From the NCBI GenBank assembly GCA_027405735.1, contig JAPEHQ010000003.1, positions 1,178,001 to 1,242,000 on the forward strand: DNA of 64,000 nt, given 5' to 3'. How positions within the stretch are numbered: position 1 is the stretch's first letter; each line of letters opens with the position of its first letter. The position numbers and the translations under genes were made by a program. Source of the DNA: Mucor racemosus. Lineage: Eukaryota > Mucoromycota > Mucoromycetes > Mucorales > Mucoraceae. The notes beneath the pieces were generated by a model that worked only from the letters and a program-made list of their open reading frames with translations, was not told the origin of the DNA and searched no databases. Shown here in pieces: positions 10,301-21,299 of this stretch.

Positions 10301-11249
10301 AAAAATTTTAGCCTTTCTGTAACCGTAGCCCTTTGCTGGTAGAGTTAAAAAAATTACTTTTTAAAGCAAATCTTGGTGTGAATCAACCATCACCAAATCA
10401 TGGAGAATGCAATGAGCTCCTCAATCGATTTAATGTACATATGATATGCTTAAATATCAGAAGATAATACAAGAATTAGTTATAACGGTATTTAACAGCA
10501 TTTTAATTTGGTTAAATGTGCCAAGTATTATAAAATGTGTGTAAAACAAGTATTTAAAAGTAATGCTTTACTGAATGGGTGAAATACAGTAATAATATGC
10601 TAAATTTGGGCTCTGAGAACAATGTACGTTTGTTAAATTACTATGCATGTTGTCAAATTAGGGTTCGAAAGGTTATTTATGTCAAACAGGGAGAGTTTGA
10701 AACAAATACACATACATGCACGATTCGTTACCAATTGTTTTTTCTACATGTATAATTAATTGAATCTAAGTGCAATGGAAACCGTTATATTTTGTGTAAA
10801 GAAAAAAAAAAAAAAAAAAGGAAGATAGAAATCGCATTTATACACTATATAAAAAATGGTATTTATTCTACCGACATTTCACTATATATATTGAGGAATG
10901 TTTATTCATTTTGTTTTATCAACAATAACAAAAAAAAAAAACGCAATGTTCGATTTGACATTTAAAGTAATGCTTTCAAATAATTTGGATTTCTTTTAGC
11001 TTGCTAATTGAAATATGAAAACCTCCATCATCTAGTCTACAAGATAAATTTTTCTCACATGATATCGAGAAAAAACAATGAGAGTACAACTTTTTACAGT
11101 TTTGAAAAATATTGTACGATAAAAGAAAAATCACGTTATCTAAAATATACCGCTATGCTACATACATTTGTGATTATTTTTAATAAAGATCATCAGTGAT
11201 GAATATTACCATATAAGCCCTGTCAGGTTATCAAGAATCTATGTTTTTT
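7400..11249. other. gene-poor AT-rich region
   Basis: About 3.8 kb without a supported gene. Seen in it are a (CAAACT)n-like run near 7759-7781, a short perfect hairpin at 9077-9116, and a segment at about 8890-9125 related to 50330-50565. Open frames up to about 90 codons exist (for example 8603-8878) but have no recognisable motif and AT-driven composition. Confidence 0.55.
9077..9116. repeat. short inverted repeat (hairpin)
   Basis: CAAAAGACGC at 9077-9086 is exactly complementary to GCGTCTTTTG at 9107-9116, with a 20-nt AT-rich loop. It is not next to a gene end, and function is unknown. Confidence 0.4.
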
Positions 11250-11277
11250 GGGGGGGAGGGAGGAGGAGGAGGGAGGG
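11250..11277 (+). promoter_or_regulatory. G-quadruplex-type G-rich tract
   Basis: A run of about eight G followed by several GGG/GG groups separated by single A, in otherwise AT-rich DNA. It satisfies the G3+N1-7 pattern for an intramolecular quadruplex on the + strand. No adjacent gene is within 500 bp. Confidence 0.5.
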
Positions 11278-11743
11278 TTTCCTTGAATAGTGCTTAATCT
11301 TATTGTATATAAACATAGTTAGCGTGAATTTTATTGTACCTATAGATGTAGCTTATCATACCATATCATGTAGTAAAGTGTAGTAAAATTTGCAGTTTTT
11401 ATTTCATGCAATCATAAAAGGGTTAATCTATTGAAAATTTCCAATAAGGCCATTTATCCCAAGGGCATGAATATCCTGCTGATAACACATATCATCAAGA
11501 AGATGTATTAGTGGCATTACTGGGATCGAAAAAATAAGCACTACTACATCACTCCAAATCCAGAATGTGTGGAAAAATAACATATAATCTAGGTAAATGA
11601 TCTTTGGTTGATCATTAGGATGTCCACGTGAAGTAATACAAAGCATAATAACAATAAAAAAACAATAACAAAAATAGAAAAAATATAATATGTACAGTTT
11701 AATAGTGATTATAAAATAATAGACGGGAAAGAATAGTATCAAT

Positions 11744-11764
11744 AGAGAGAGAGAGAGAGAGAGA
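11744..11764. repeat. (GA)n microsatellite
   Basis: About ten GA dinucleotides just downstream of the stop of the WWE-like gene (minus strand), so probably in its 3' UTR as (TC)n. Confidence 0.8.
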
Positions 11765-11807
11765 TAAAAATAAGAAAAGAAGAGAGAATCTATTGTGTCT
11801 GGTTGTG

Positions 11808-12272
11808 TTATGATACTCTAGTAGACATAGTGTATTGATTACTGTCTAATTCAATGATACCAGGTTGTAGTATTCGATTCATGGCTGGATCATTAGATTC
11901 ATCTTCTTCATCTTCTTGTACATGAGCAGTAGAAGATGAAGCACCAAATTCCAATTGATGAGGCTGCATTACTCTGGATAAACGATATTTAACGCCTAAA
12001 TAACTTAGGTAATTAGCCTTGGGAAATACACGCACTCGTTTAACGCCAGGAAATAATCGATCTTCAATGTCTACAAAAGTGCCGCCTAAACCGAGTGTTT
12101 GTTCCAATTTGTGTTGATTAAAACTTGCAAATGGAACCCATTTAGCATTGATAAATACGAGCCATGTGAAATTATCGGCTGTTTTATGAACTGAAATTGA
12201 TTTGTAATCTACAGATTGTTGTAAAGCATGTTCAAAGTGATAAGGATGATCACGAATATTGCTAATTGTCAT
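11808..12272 (-). CDS. small hypothetical protein with a possible WWE-like domain
   Basis: Single-exon frame of 154 aa with its own ATG at 12270-12272. The segment at about residues 34-103 contains FTWLVFINAKWVPFASFNQ, then LEQTL, LGGTFVDIEDR and YLGVKYRLSRVMQP. The pattern of two tryptophans (Trp37, Trp45) followed by PF..NQ..LE and a later basic strand resembles WWE-type modules, as found in front of DDHD phospholipases. WWE domains mediate binding to other proteins or to ADP-ribose polymers. The C-terminal 50 residues are acidic (EDEEDESND) and probably disordered. No catalytic motif is visible. The gene looks real because of codon pattern, composition contrast with its flanks and a clean start. 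The domain call is tentative. Confidence 0.6.
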   Translation of the reverse strand: MTISNIRDHPYHFEHALQQSVDYKSISVHKTADNFTWLVFINAKWVPFASFNQHKLEQTLGLGGTFVDIEDRLFPGVKRVRVFPKANYLSYLGVKYRLSRVMQPHQLEFGASSSTAHVQEDEEDESNDPAMNRILQPGIIELDSNQYTMSTRVS

Positions 12273-14095
12273 TGAATAAAATAGACGTGTATAATATATA
12301 TATATGTGTGTGTTATGTGCGCTGTAAGTGTGATGGATTGCTATAATGATGAAATGGTTGTCAGGGCAATAAAGAAGAAAAAATGGTAAAGAAAAAAAAG
12401 AAAAAACGAAAAATATCTCCTGCTCCCCTTTCTTCCTCTCTCATTCTCATATTCCTGTTGATAATCTGTTCTCTTCTTTGTAATAGTATGTGGTACAAGT
12501 ATTTTTTAGAGAAAACTGATTCAACATCAGCTTTTATATGATACACTGTATAATATGACAGATCAAATCATTAGTTTAGCATATAATCACACCAGCAAGA
12601 CTTCAAGGGGTTTAACTATCTGTAGGTGACCACCTTGTTTTTTTCATAAAGCTAGGCAAAATATGCGTATTTCTTTTATTTTACACCTGGACATTTTAGC
12701 AAATGCTACACAGTCTCTTTTCATTCAAAGAGGAATACGTTCTCCTACTGTACCTAGAATGCTGATATATTTAATATAATAACCTTGCTTTTGCTTTCTT
12801 GATTTTGTGTTATATATTGGCTCTACATCAATAAAATAGGTGATTTTGCGAATTATTTGTGTGAAAACTGAATTCTTATTCAGTTTATCACTTTTAGAAT
12901 TTTCTGTCTCTTATGAACCCCACATGTTTATTTCGCTCTAGGGAGATATATTTATTCTCATAAAAGATGGATATTTCATCATCTGACAAATTTAAAGTGT
13001 TTTTATTCGGTAGCATAAATGATATACATGTAAAATGCGTACCTGTACAGCGGGTAAAACCAGTAGTTTCAACTTTCATTGTACGGTTAAGATCATGAAT
13101 TTTATGATGTATTGTTTTTAATACGAAAACCATCATCTCAATCAGTAATCAATTGTATAAACATAGCCTTTAACATTCAAATATTATTCTTTCTCATAAA
13201 TTATGGCCTTTTTCAAATATTTTAATGAAATCACAAAAGCCCAATGATCCTCTTCAAAGTCATCTAATTTCATGCTTTTTATATATTTTTAAAACAAAAA
13301 AAAATAGCACAACATTCTACACATATATAGCATTTATTTCATGGTTTTTGATCTGCTATGGCATAATTTGAACGGTAAAAAACAATCCTATAAGTACTAC
13401 GGAAGAGAAATCTTCACAGGAGAAATATCTTATTTTTGAGAAAAAGCGACTTTTTTTTCCTTTCAAGACTTGATATATAGCAAATTCATATCTTTAAAAG
13501 TACATTGTTTATGCACCTAACATCCTAGTATAAGGTACCTCACTAGCGAACAGTATTGAAGCTGTACGATTATTGTGTTTCATATGAAGGGTACTTTTTT
13601 TTTTTTTTTTCTTTTGAATTCCGTGAAATCGTTCACTTTTTGACTATATCTACATTTCAACAATGGTATGAACAATTAAGCTGAAAAAGATATACATATT
13701 CTATTGTGTGGCATTTATAAGCTTCCAATACCAACTGTAATTTTGATTAAAAATCCAGCGGGATTAATTCACATCTTCGACATTTACATCATCAATAAAA
13801 AGTATTTTTACAAAACATCAATTAAATTTATTAATAGCAACGATACAGTATATACAAAGAGGAAAGATACATGCAAAATCTAGTAATTCTTTTAATGTTT
13901 TAATAAATTAACCAACTCGAAATGCCCAAAATGTAACCATGAATATGTGAAAGAAACAGTTACAACTCGATTTGATTGGTTTCATTTGTTATTGAATCTC
14001 AGTGTCAAGAAATGAAAAAAAAAAAAAATCATTGACTCTTTTAACCTTTTCCTTTTTCACCATAGACAAATTATAAAGAAACTGCGTTAAGCATA
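12273..14095. other. intergenic, no gene seen
   Basis: Spacer between two divergently oriented genes. It holds TA/TG dinucleotide runs near 12290-12315 and T- or A-runs near 13595 and 14020. No supported gene. Confidence 0.6.
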
Positions 14096-15280
14096 ATGTC
14101 CGTCTTTCAACAGTCGCGACGGACGTTTGGGAAGAAAAGTGTATTACCAACAGCACATAGCAACAGTGCAATCAACTTGGGTAAGTTATTTTTTTACTTT
14201 TTTTTTTTCTACAACTTGCCCTTTTTGCTCATCATCTCAAAAGCCCAACCTGTTTTGTTTGGTTTGACTAGAAAGCAACTGTCCTTGATCGTATTAGTTG
14301 TTCAAAATAGTACACTTGTGTTAATGATGAGATATTCACGTATTGTGCAAAAACCGGGACAAACAATGTATATTGCCTCGACAGCTGTATTTTTGGCCGA
14401 AGTATTGAAAATTATAGCATGTCTCATTGTAATGCGCCACCAACAGGGCACTTGGGAGAAATTCAGTACGATGGTTAAGAAAGAAATTTTGGGTAAACCA
14501 GGCGAAACATTGAAAATGTTGATTCCCTCGGGATTATATGCATTGCAAAATAATTTACTATATGTGGCATTGAGTAATTTGGAGGCAGCCACATTTCAAG
14601 TAACTTATCAAATGAAAATCATGTCTACAGCAGTATTCAGTGTTGTCTTGTTAGGTAAAAGTCTTAGCAGAGATAAATGGCTGGCTTTGTTATTATTAAT
14701 GATTGGTGTCACTCTTGTTCAATCTCAAAGTATGTCCTCGTCCTCATCATCACCAGCATCTACATCAAATACAGCATCAGCAAAAGACGAGATTTTACTG
14801 GCACCACAAAATCCATTTATTGGATTTATGGCAGTAATTACTAGTTGTGTATCATCTGGATTTGCAGGTTGTTATTTCGAAAAAATTTTAAAAACGTCAG
14901 ATACATCCATGTGGGTTCGTAATATACAATTAGGGATATCAGGGGCATTGTTCTCGCTGGTGGGGATGCTTGCTTATGATATGCAACCTATCATGGAAGG
15001 TGGTTTGTTACAAGGTTATGATTGGCTTACTTGGATTGTAGTTGCAAATCAAGCTTTGGGTGGTCTTTTGGTAGCCATTGTGGTAAAATATGCCGATAAT
15101 ATTCTTAAAGGATTTGCAACCAGTTTGTCTATAATTGTGTCTGGTGTCATTAGTATATACCTTTTTAATTTCCAACCTTCTGGTGTCTTTATTGTGGGAG
15201 CAATGATTGTTATGGCTTCTTCCTATCTTTATGGTATAGATTTTTCGAAACGATTCCAAGGTCGTATTAAACCATTATAA
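14096..15280 (+). CDS. UDP-sugar transporter of the Golgi (SLC35A2/A3 family)
   Basis: Two exons, 14096-14180 and 14244-15280, coding for 373 aa. The 63-bp phase-1 intron is a multiple of three without a stop, so the unspliced frame stays open; splicing is supported by GTAAGT..AAAAG and by its T-rich content. The protein has about ten hydrophobic segments. It also has signature blocks of nucleotide-sugar transporters (Pfam Nuc_sug_transp): LYALQNNLLYVALSNLEAAT, FQVTYQMKIMSTAVFSV, LSRDKWLALLLLMIGVTLVQ, FAGCYFEKILK with SMWVRNIQLG, and KYADNILKGFATS. Family members exchange UDP-galactose or UDP-GlcNAc for UMP across the Golgi membrane for glycosylation. Which UDP-sugar is carried cannot be told from motifs. 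A Ser/Thr-rich loop lies in the middle. An AATAAA lies about 40 bp after the stop. Confidence 0.9.
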   Translation: MSVFQQSRRTFGKKSVLPTAHSNSAINLGKLFFYFFFFYNLPFLLIISKAQPVLFGLTRKQLSLIVLVVQNSTLVLMMRYSRIVQKPGQTMYIASTAVFLAEVLKIIACLIVMRHQQGTWEKFSTMVKKEILGKPGETLKMLIPSGLYALQNNLLYVALSNLEAATFQVTYQMKIMSTAVFSVVLLGKSLSRDKWLALLLLMIGVTLVQSQSMSSSSSSPASTSNTASAKDEILLAPQNPFIGFMAVITSCVSSGFAGCYFEKILKTSDTSMWVRNIQLGISGALFSLVGMLAYDMQPIMEGGLLQGYDWLTWIVVANQALGGLLVAIVVKYADNILKGFATSLSIIVSGVISIYLFNFQPSGVFIVGAMIVMASSYLYGIDFSKRFQGRIKPL

Positions 15281-15320
15281 TAATATTTTACTTTTTAAGT
15301 TTGTAAATAATACTTTTAAA

Positions 15321-15327
15321 CAATAAA
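15321..15327 (+). terminator. polyadenylation signal of the UDP-sugar transporter gene
   Basis: AATAAA-type hexamer in an AT-rich context about 40 bp downstream of the stop codon and 205 bp before the next gene's ATG. Confidence 0.4.
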
Positions 15328-15531
15328 TTTTCGTTTTTAATTCGTATGCTGTTTTATATATACTGTATAAAACATTCGCCAGTTGAGCATCTTTTTTTTT
15401 TTTTTTGATCCGCGTGAGAGTTTCATGCAAACAATTTTAGCGGATTTGCAGAAAAAAAGGCAGTTAAAAAGTAAAACGGCAATGAACTCTTCTTTTTTCC
15501 CTCTTTCAATTTTAAAACACAATAATAAAAT

Positions 15532-16435
15532 ATGAGTCACTGCCACGACGAACATTGTGAACACGACCATGACGACTTGCCAGAATCTGGTGAACAATTC
15601 TTGCTATACTCAAAGATCGATATTGATAACGTACTTTGCTTAAATGAAAGTGAACCTGACAGTAGTAAATCTGTAATTCGACCCTGGAACGAAAGACTAC
15701 AAGATTCAGAAGTAAAGAAAAAAAAAAGCTAAAGAAAGTAAATTTTAATGTATTTATCTATTTAGTTTGTTGAAAGTGATGCCGATGAACAATTAATCTT
15801 CTATATCCCGTAAATATACCAGATGAATACTAAAAACAATATCATTAATCTTTATTTGTTACAGTTTTACAGGAAGTGTCAAATTGCGTTCCATTTGTCT
15901 TCGTACAGATCCTACTGATTCTGCACCCTCCAAGGTGAAAGTGTAAGTGTTTGTCTTTTATAGTAACACAAATTCAAGAGCTAAGATTGTTTGTAAATAG
16001 ATTCATCAATCGTGATGATATAGATTTCGATGCTGCTGACAGTTATACACCAACACAGGAATTTGAGCTTGTGGAAGGCACAAATGAGGTTGTTGAATAT
16101 GGCACCAAAATCACTAAATTTTCAAGTGTAAGAAGCATTACTCTATTTTTCCCTGAAAATTTCGGTGCAGATACTAGCATTGTACGTTTTATTGGATTCA
16201 AGGGCGAATGGACTGAGGTAAGCATTCTTGATTTATAGAAACCAATACATTTTGTTTGACATTTTATTAAATATACATAGGTTAAACGTGATCCAATTAT
16301 TACTGGTAAGTTTTTTTCAAAATCTTGTTTGAATAGCTATCTAATTTTTATATTTTAGTTTATGAAGCAAATGCCAATCCTGCAGATCATAAAACTCCTG
16401 GCGCTGAAGATAAATTGGATCATTCGGTTCAGTAA
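15532..16435 (+). CDS. PITH-domain protein, PITHD1 orthologue
   Basis: Six exons: 15532-15711, 15766-15809, 15865-15942, 15986-16217, 16281-16305 and 16359-16435. The introns are 43-63 bp, and the product is 211 aa, the same length as human PITHD1. The His/Cys-rich start (MSHCHDEHCEHDHDD) is followed by a PITH (DUF1000) domain with the family blocks YSKIDIDNVLCLNES, IRPWNERL, FVESDADEQLIFYIPFTGS, ITKFSSVRSITLFF, ENFGADTSIVRFIGFKGEW and YEANANPADHK. PITH is the C-terminal proteasome-binding module of thioredoxin-like TXNL1; PITHD1 lacks the thioredoxin part and is proteasome-associated in animals. No thioredoxin domain lies upstream here, so it is the stand-alone form. Tandem to the transporter gene, 251 bp apart. 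Confidence 0.92.
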
Positions 16436-17473
16436 AGCCATCATTCAGTACAATAAAACATATCGGATAAATAAAATCACCACCCAACTATATTTAATGA
16501 TTTATCCTATGTGATCTATCATATACAAATCAAATTTCGTCTTTTTTTTTTGGTATAGGTTCTACATATAAGCTGCATTAAGAAGTAAAGTGATAGGGTG
16601 GTGGAATAATATAGTATTATAGACGAGTAGCAGAAAAAATTGCATCATCAAGGTGGAAGCTATTAGGATAATAGTTTTGAAAAGTGCGCTAATTACACTA
16701 TTTCATCAGACAAATATGTTTTGCATACTTCTATACAGTGTATGCAAGTTTTTTCATAGACTTTTGTGTTGCTCAGAGTTCATAAAGCTTACTTGAAATC
16801 GTTAGTGAAGTAGCTTAAATGCTACCACTATTTTATTTTGTTGCTCAAAAATTGATATCGTTAGATCACAAAAGGTTGAAAATTCAAAAATTCATTATCT
16901 TCAATCATTGATCTCTCTACCAATTTTTAAGACTTTAGAGATCACAATATATCAAACTAAAAAGTAGAATTTAAGACAGTAATTTACGCCATTACAATGT
17001 ACCGTTTAAAACTTTTAGGACTTTTATTATCAAGACATGTAAAATGAAAGGTCGTTTTCACATGTTATACAAACAGCATTGAACCACTTTTATGTCATTT
17101 TTTAACGCTAAAATATTCGCGGAATACGTAATGTTTTTTTGTTCTAGCTTGCTTGCTTCTAGCTATATGTTTTATGGAGTGATGATATATTATGTCCACA
17201 TTAAATATCTTGGGAAATATCCAAACGAACAAGAGCTAGTAATATCGCTTAAAATTTGAAAAACCTCAACAATGGCAGAGCAGTGGCAGACAGCTTTCCG
17301 ACAAGATAAAGGCCGCGTTTTAATCCAACAATTTAACCAGAAAATCAGTGGAATGCTAGAACATTAATTTGGGATACTGTTATAATTGCAGTGTATATTT
17401 TGAAACTTTCAGCCCATGTAGATCAATATTCATTGAGTGCGAGTGTTTTCTCCAGTTATTTTTTTTTTTTATG
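16436..17473. other. intergenic before repeat block
   Basis: AT-rich, with AATAAA hexamers near 16450-16470 suitable for 3'-end formation of the PITHD1-like gene. No other feature supported. Confidence 0.55.
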
Positions 17474-18110
17474 ATTTGATAGCTACTTGATTAATTAACC
17501 GCTGGGATGAATTAATATGGTATCATAATTGAGGTCCAAGCGTTCTTGGTAATTTTTGGATTAAACTTAGTACGCTAGGAGTTTCTTATTATATCCGATA
17601 TCAAGACTTTGCACTTCAATACATGTCGTAATCAATAGATTATAAGATGAATTGATACTGTAGAAAGTGATAACATATGATACTTGGTGGCATACAATAT
17701 AGTAGTATGTGGTTCATATTTTTGCCAATGGTCACTACTCTTCCAAAAAAAAAGCCGAACAATCTCCGAGAGCGGCCATCTAATAATATTTCCAAGCTTT
17801 AAATTTCTAAAAAAAAATTACCGGACATCCCGGACGCTGTTGTTTAAATATTCCAAGCAGCTATACGATGCAGGTATCGAAATTTCATACAAAAATCAAG
17901 GCTCGACTGTATTGCTATTAATTATTCAAAGGCTTATTTTAAGTAAACCATAAATACAACCTACAACATTATTAGTCTAATAACGGATTTAACTTGAAAA
18001 GTATAAGATGATATAACCAGATTCAAAAAAAAAGTCAATAAAATCACAAATTTAAAGGATTTATACATAAAAGCACTACGGCCGACCTGTGCTGCACAAG
18101 ATGATTTTGT

Positions 18111-18190
18111 TGTGCCCAGGTGGGCTGCACACTATAGCCTGATGAGTTGTCGTGCCCAGGTGGGCTGCACACTATAGCCTGATGAGTTGT
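18111..18190 (+). repeat. 40-bp tandem duplication inside copy A
   Basis: Two units of GTGCCCAGGTGGGCTGCAC followed by ACTATAGCCTGATGAGTTGT in a row; copies B (near 25959) and C (near 62119) have one unit. The unit core GCCCAGGTGGGC can form a small hairpin. Confidence 0.85.
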
Positions 18191-18759
18191 TGCGCCCACT
18201 GAATAATGGCTAAAAAGATAACAAGATGCACATGGGCACAACAAAAGAAGCTGCACACGAGCGAGCACAACGAAAAGCCTGTTTGTGTAGAATTATAGAT
18301 TCTGTCTGTGCGCATGGCATTAATCCCATCTCCCATGTGTGCATAATAGTAGAATTGCCCATAAGCATATCATTATCCTTATTTGTGCATAATAATAAAA
18401 TCTGACCATGAACATAATGATCTAATCGTATGGGCACATATTAGTTTGTACATGAGCATCGTGCCGTTCTCAAAATTCTATTGCATTTTTTTTACTGGAA
18501 TGGGTTTTTAAATTACATTTGCTTTTATTAATATAGATTATAGATAATACAATTCAATACGTTATTGATGTAGTAGAGCAATATATGCAAGAGCAAATAT
18601 ATTTACGCTTATTATCATTTGTAAATATGTTTATAATAGCTATAATGTTTACAGCAACAATAGTTTTTTCTGGAGCATAAACTTAAATTGCACTTACTGC
18701 TTAAATTTATATGCATGCCAAATCTAAGATGATAGATGTTACGATGTTACTTTATCGCA

Positions 18760-19201
18760 TGTTGTATTTGCATATATAAATGTACCTTAAATCGTAGTTT
18801 AAATATGACAATAAACTATGCCTTAACATATTTAGCATATGTGTCATATAAACACTGTAAATGATTACCCTGATAATCACATAAGCTAAGTTCTGATAAT
18901 CTAGACTTACAATAAAAGATAGAAAGTAAAGAATATTAATAATTAGTGTTACCAAGAGCAACTAAAGACTTTAGACTGATCATCTATATCTGAATATAAT
19001 TACATTAGCATAAGTGAGGATTGACACTAAATTTTAGTATGAGAACACTGTTCTAGACAGGTGTGTAAGCAATCCTTAAATCAAATATAAATAGCAGTAG
19101 ACATTCACCCTTCATTTGATTTCCCCATCTCGTTTTTATATTTAATAAAGATCGACCAATTCTCACGTACTTATCTTTCTTTATTACATACATTTACAAC
19201 A
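18760..19201 (+). mobile_element. solo LTR (442 bp) inserted in copy A
   Basis: Starts TGTTGTATTTG and ends CATTTACAACA, so it has TG..CA ends with a short inverted repeat. It is flanked by the 5-bp duplication TCGCA (18755-18759 and 19202-19206). Copy B shows the uninterrupted site with a single TCGCA at 26562-26566. Internally there is a TATA-like ATATAAATAG near 19085 and AATAAAG near 19144, in the order promoter then poly(A) signal expected in an LTR. No internal retroelement genes, hence a solo LTR left by recombination. Confidence 0.85.
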
Positions 19202-20674
19202 TCGCACATAAAATTTAAACAAATTAACCTTCTTTAAACTTACTATTTTAGTTTACGATTGTCAGCTGTAAAAAGATTTGTTTTCAAGTATAGGGACAAT
19301 TATAACTATGGTTATTAGCCACGACATTAGATTATCCTTTTTTTTTTTTTGGTTTCTATATCATTTGAAATTTTATCTCTTTTCTGGAACATTTCGTGGG
19401 TTTGGTGCCAGTTCTAGCTTTTTATTGAGTAGATATAAATATCATTGTCTTCGATTTGATCTGGTAATTAAGAAATACGTCCAACAATACAGCAGTAAAT
19501 AATGCTATTTGACCTTAGAATGCAGTTAATTATAAATGAAAATATCAGCCTCTAATATAGCGACTGCTACCTATATTAAAAACATTAGTCCTTTATGTTA
19601 ACATGCGTATTATGATAAAAGAAAAGAATATCAGCTTGATAGTCTGATATGCCTTATCAAACGGTGATTAATACCCTTGGAATATGAAAACAAAAAGAGA
19701 GAAACAACACACGTAGAAAAGAATTTTCAAGGCTTTACATTATTCAGCGCAATTAAAACCCTGCTAAATTGCACATCTCAGCCAATGTAAAAGCAGCATT
19801 ACAGCACATCAACCCATAAACTAAACAAAATAGGCAATATCTGCTATCTAGAAACAACATACATTTTTCTACTAGAAAAACCGTCTGTCATGTCATAAAT
19901 TCATTAAAAAATTGCAAAAGCGAGCCCGTAGAGCGACGCCGTAATTGAGCATAGCACGATCGAACGGCTAAGTCTCTTATACTGTGGTATATATCTAAGC
20001 TTTAAATGAAAATACGTTTTTTTTTTTTTACTTTTCTTATATTTAACCACGTACGGTCTGAAAATTCAGATTTTGTAGCGGACATTTTCGGGGCTCATTT
20101 CATCCTTACCAACACTCATGATTTTGATCAAAAAACAGAAAAATCAAGTTTTGATACCAAAATCAACGTTTAAATATACTACATTGTGAGAGAAAATTGT
20201 AGCTATAACTAATACACATTTTATAAAAGCTTTATATTAAATATTAAGTAATGAAATTTTGTACTTTTGTCCCAAAAACGGTTTTTTGATTAAAAGATTT
20301 TCATGTAATATTTTGCAATAAGAATATTGTATATTTTTTATTGAGCAAATAGAGTGCTAAATTCTGCATATGTGTATATTTTTTGTTTTTATAATTAGTA
20401 GTATAATAAACTCTAGATTTGCAAAACAAAAAAAAAAAAATTAAAAAATGTCAAAATTGATGATCTGGACAAAAATAATTTTATAAATTAATATTCCGCT
20501 TATAAGCTTTGTAAGTATTAAAAATAAGAGATTTTATAATACTTGAGAACTTTTTCAAGAATTTACGATGTTGTACCCACTTGTATCAAGCTTATTACTG
20601 TAAATATTTATACATGTTAATATTGTGTGGTAGTTTATTTGATGATAATATAATTATACTTTATAATTATTGCG

Positions 20675-20940
20675 CTAGAGGTGATTTACATTGAGTTTTA
20701 GTCTTATTTCTCCAATATCAGAAATATAAACATGGCCATCACTGGAACCTATTGCCGCCTTTTTATCCTCTTTGTCCCAAGCCAAATTATTTAATCCTTT
20801 ACCAGAACTAATAACTTAAGTACTTACAAATGGTTCCTCGGTATTTCCATTCAAATTTCATAAATCAAATTGACTTGTTCTTCCATCAACAGTAGTATCA
20901 AATGTATCATCAGTCTGCCTTATGATAAATGCCGCCAATC
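20675..20940 (-). pseudogene. captured fragment of a dynein intermediate chain (WD40 C-terminus), copy A
   Basis: On the minus strand, from an acceptor-like TTTTAG at 20941-20946, the frame reads TVDGRTSQFDL, a stop in place of the expected Trp, then NLNGNTEEPF. After a remnant intron of only about 20 bp (GTAAGT..TTAG) it continues SGKGLNNLAWDKEDKKAA and IGSSDGHVYISDIGE. Cytoplasmic dynein intermediate chains end with this pair of WD40 strands (VDG..DLWNLN..TE.P, then LN.. W....AVG.SDG.V.IYDVGE). The TGA, the vanishing intron and the frame break mark it as non-functional. The identical lesion in copy B shows that capture preceded duplication. Confidence 0.7.
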
Positions 20941-21299
20941 TAAAATTAGAAACATCCCATTGTCATTGTTATAAGCTATTAAAAGCTTGATTTTGAATAA
21001 TACAACAATTAAATAAAAGAAAAAATGATACTAATCACATATGGTGAGTATACAACATCTAATTGAGTTTAATGAAGAATGCTTTTGAACCCTTTGAAAA
21101 ATCCTGAAGGAAACACAACATCTTGGTCCACCTGTAATTTCTATCCATCAAAATGTCGCGAGTTTTACCACACAATGAAAGCATCTTTCATCTATCTTGA
21201 TCTCGATGTACATTGTTGCGTATCAGTTTTTTTACCCGTTGTATTTTCTCTGATTCATTAATATTTGGTCATATTGAACGATAGGATGTTAAATTAAAA

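Larger units (their letters stand above)
17474..21286 (+). repeat. low-copy repeat element, copy A (5'-truncated)
   Basis: Matches copy B (24830-28638) nearly base for base from ATTTGATAGCTA to TTGAACGAT, apart from one insertion in each copy. It starts within the element: copies B, C and D have about 310 bp more on the left, beginning TGTCGTATATTTTCAGG. It encodes no transposase or reverse transcriptase that I can see. It carries a solo LTR (18760-19201), a 40-bp tandem duplication (18111-18190) and a dynein intermediate-chain-like fragment (20675-20940). By eye, A and B differ at only a few percent. Confidence 0.9.

Noticed and set aside
11428..11742. 104-codon minus-strand frame downstream of the WWE-like gene
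   Set aside because: Hydrophobic but without family resemblance; lies in the 3' flank of the neighbouring gene and ends in the GA repeat area.
18044..18437. Cys-rich minus-strand frames in repeat copy A (also in B and C)
   Set aside because: They arise from the 40-bp tandem unit and differ in frame between copies; no preserved reading frame.
19915..19975. GC-richer block GCGAGCCCGTAGAGCGACGCC in the repeat as a possible structural RNA
   Set aside because: Neither strand folds into a recognisable tRNA, 5S or snRNA, and no pol III boxes fit.
21079..21261. Short frame repeated in copies A and B (21079-21261, 28436-28633)
   Set aside because: Present in both copies only because the DNA is duplicated; the ends differ by frameshift, and no ATG-started protein is supported.
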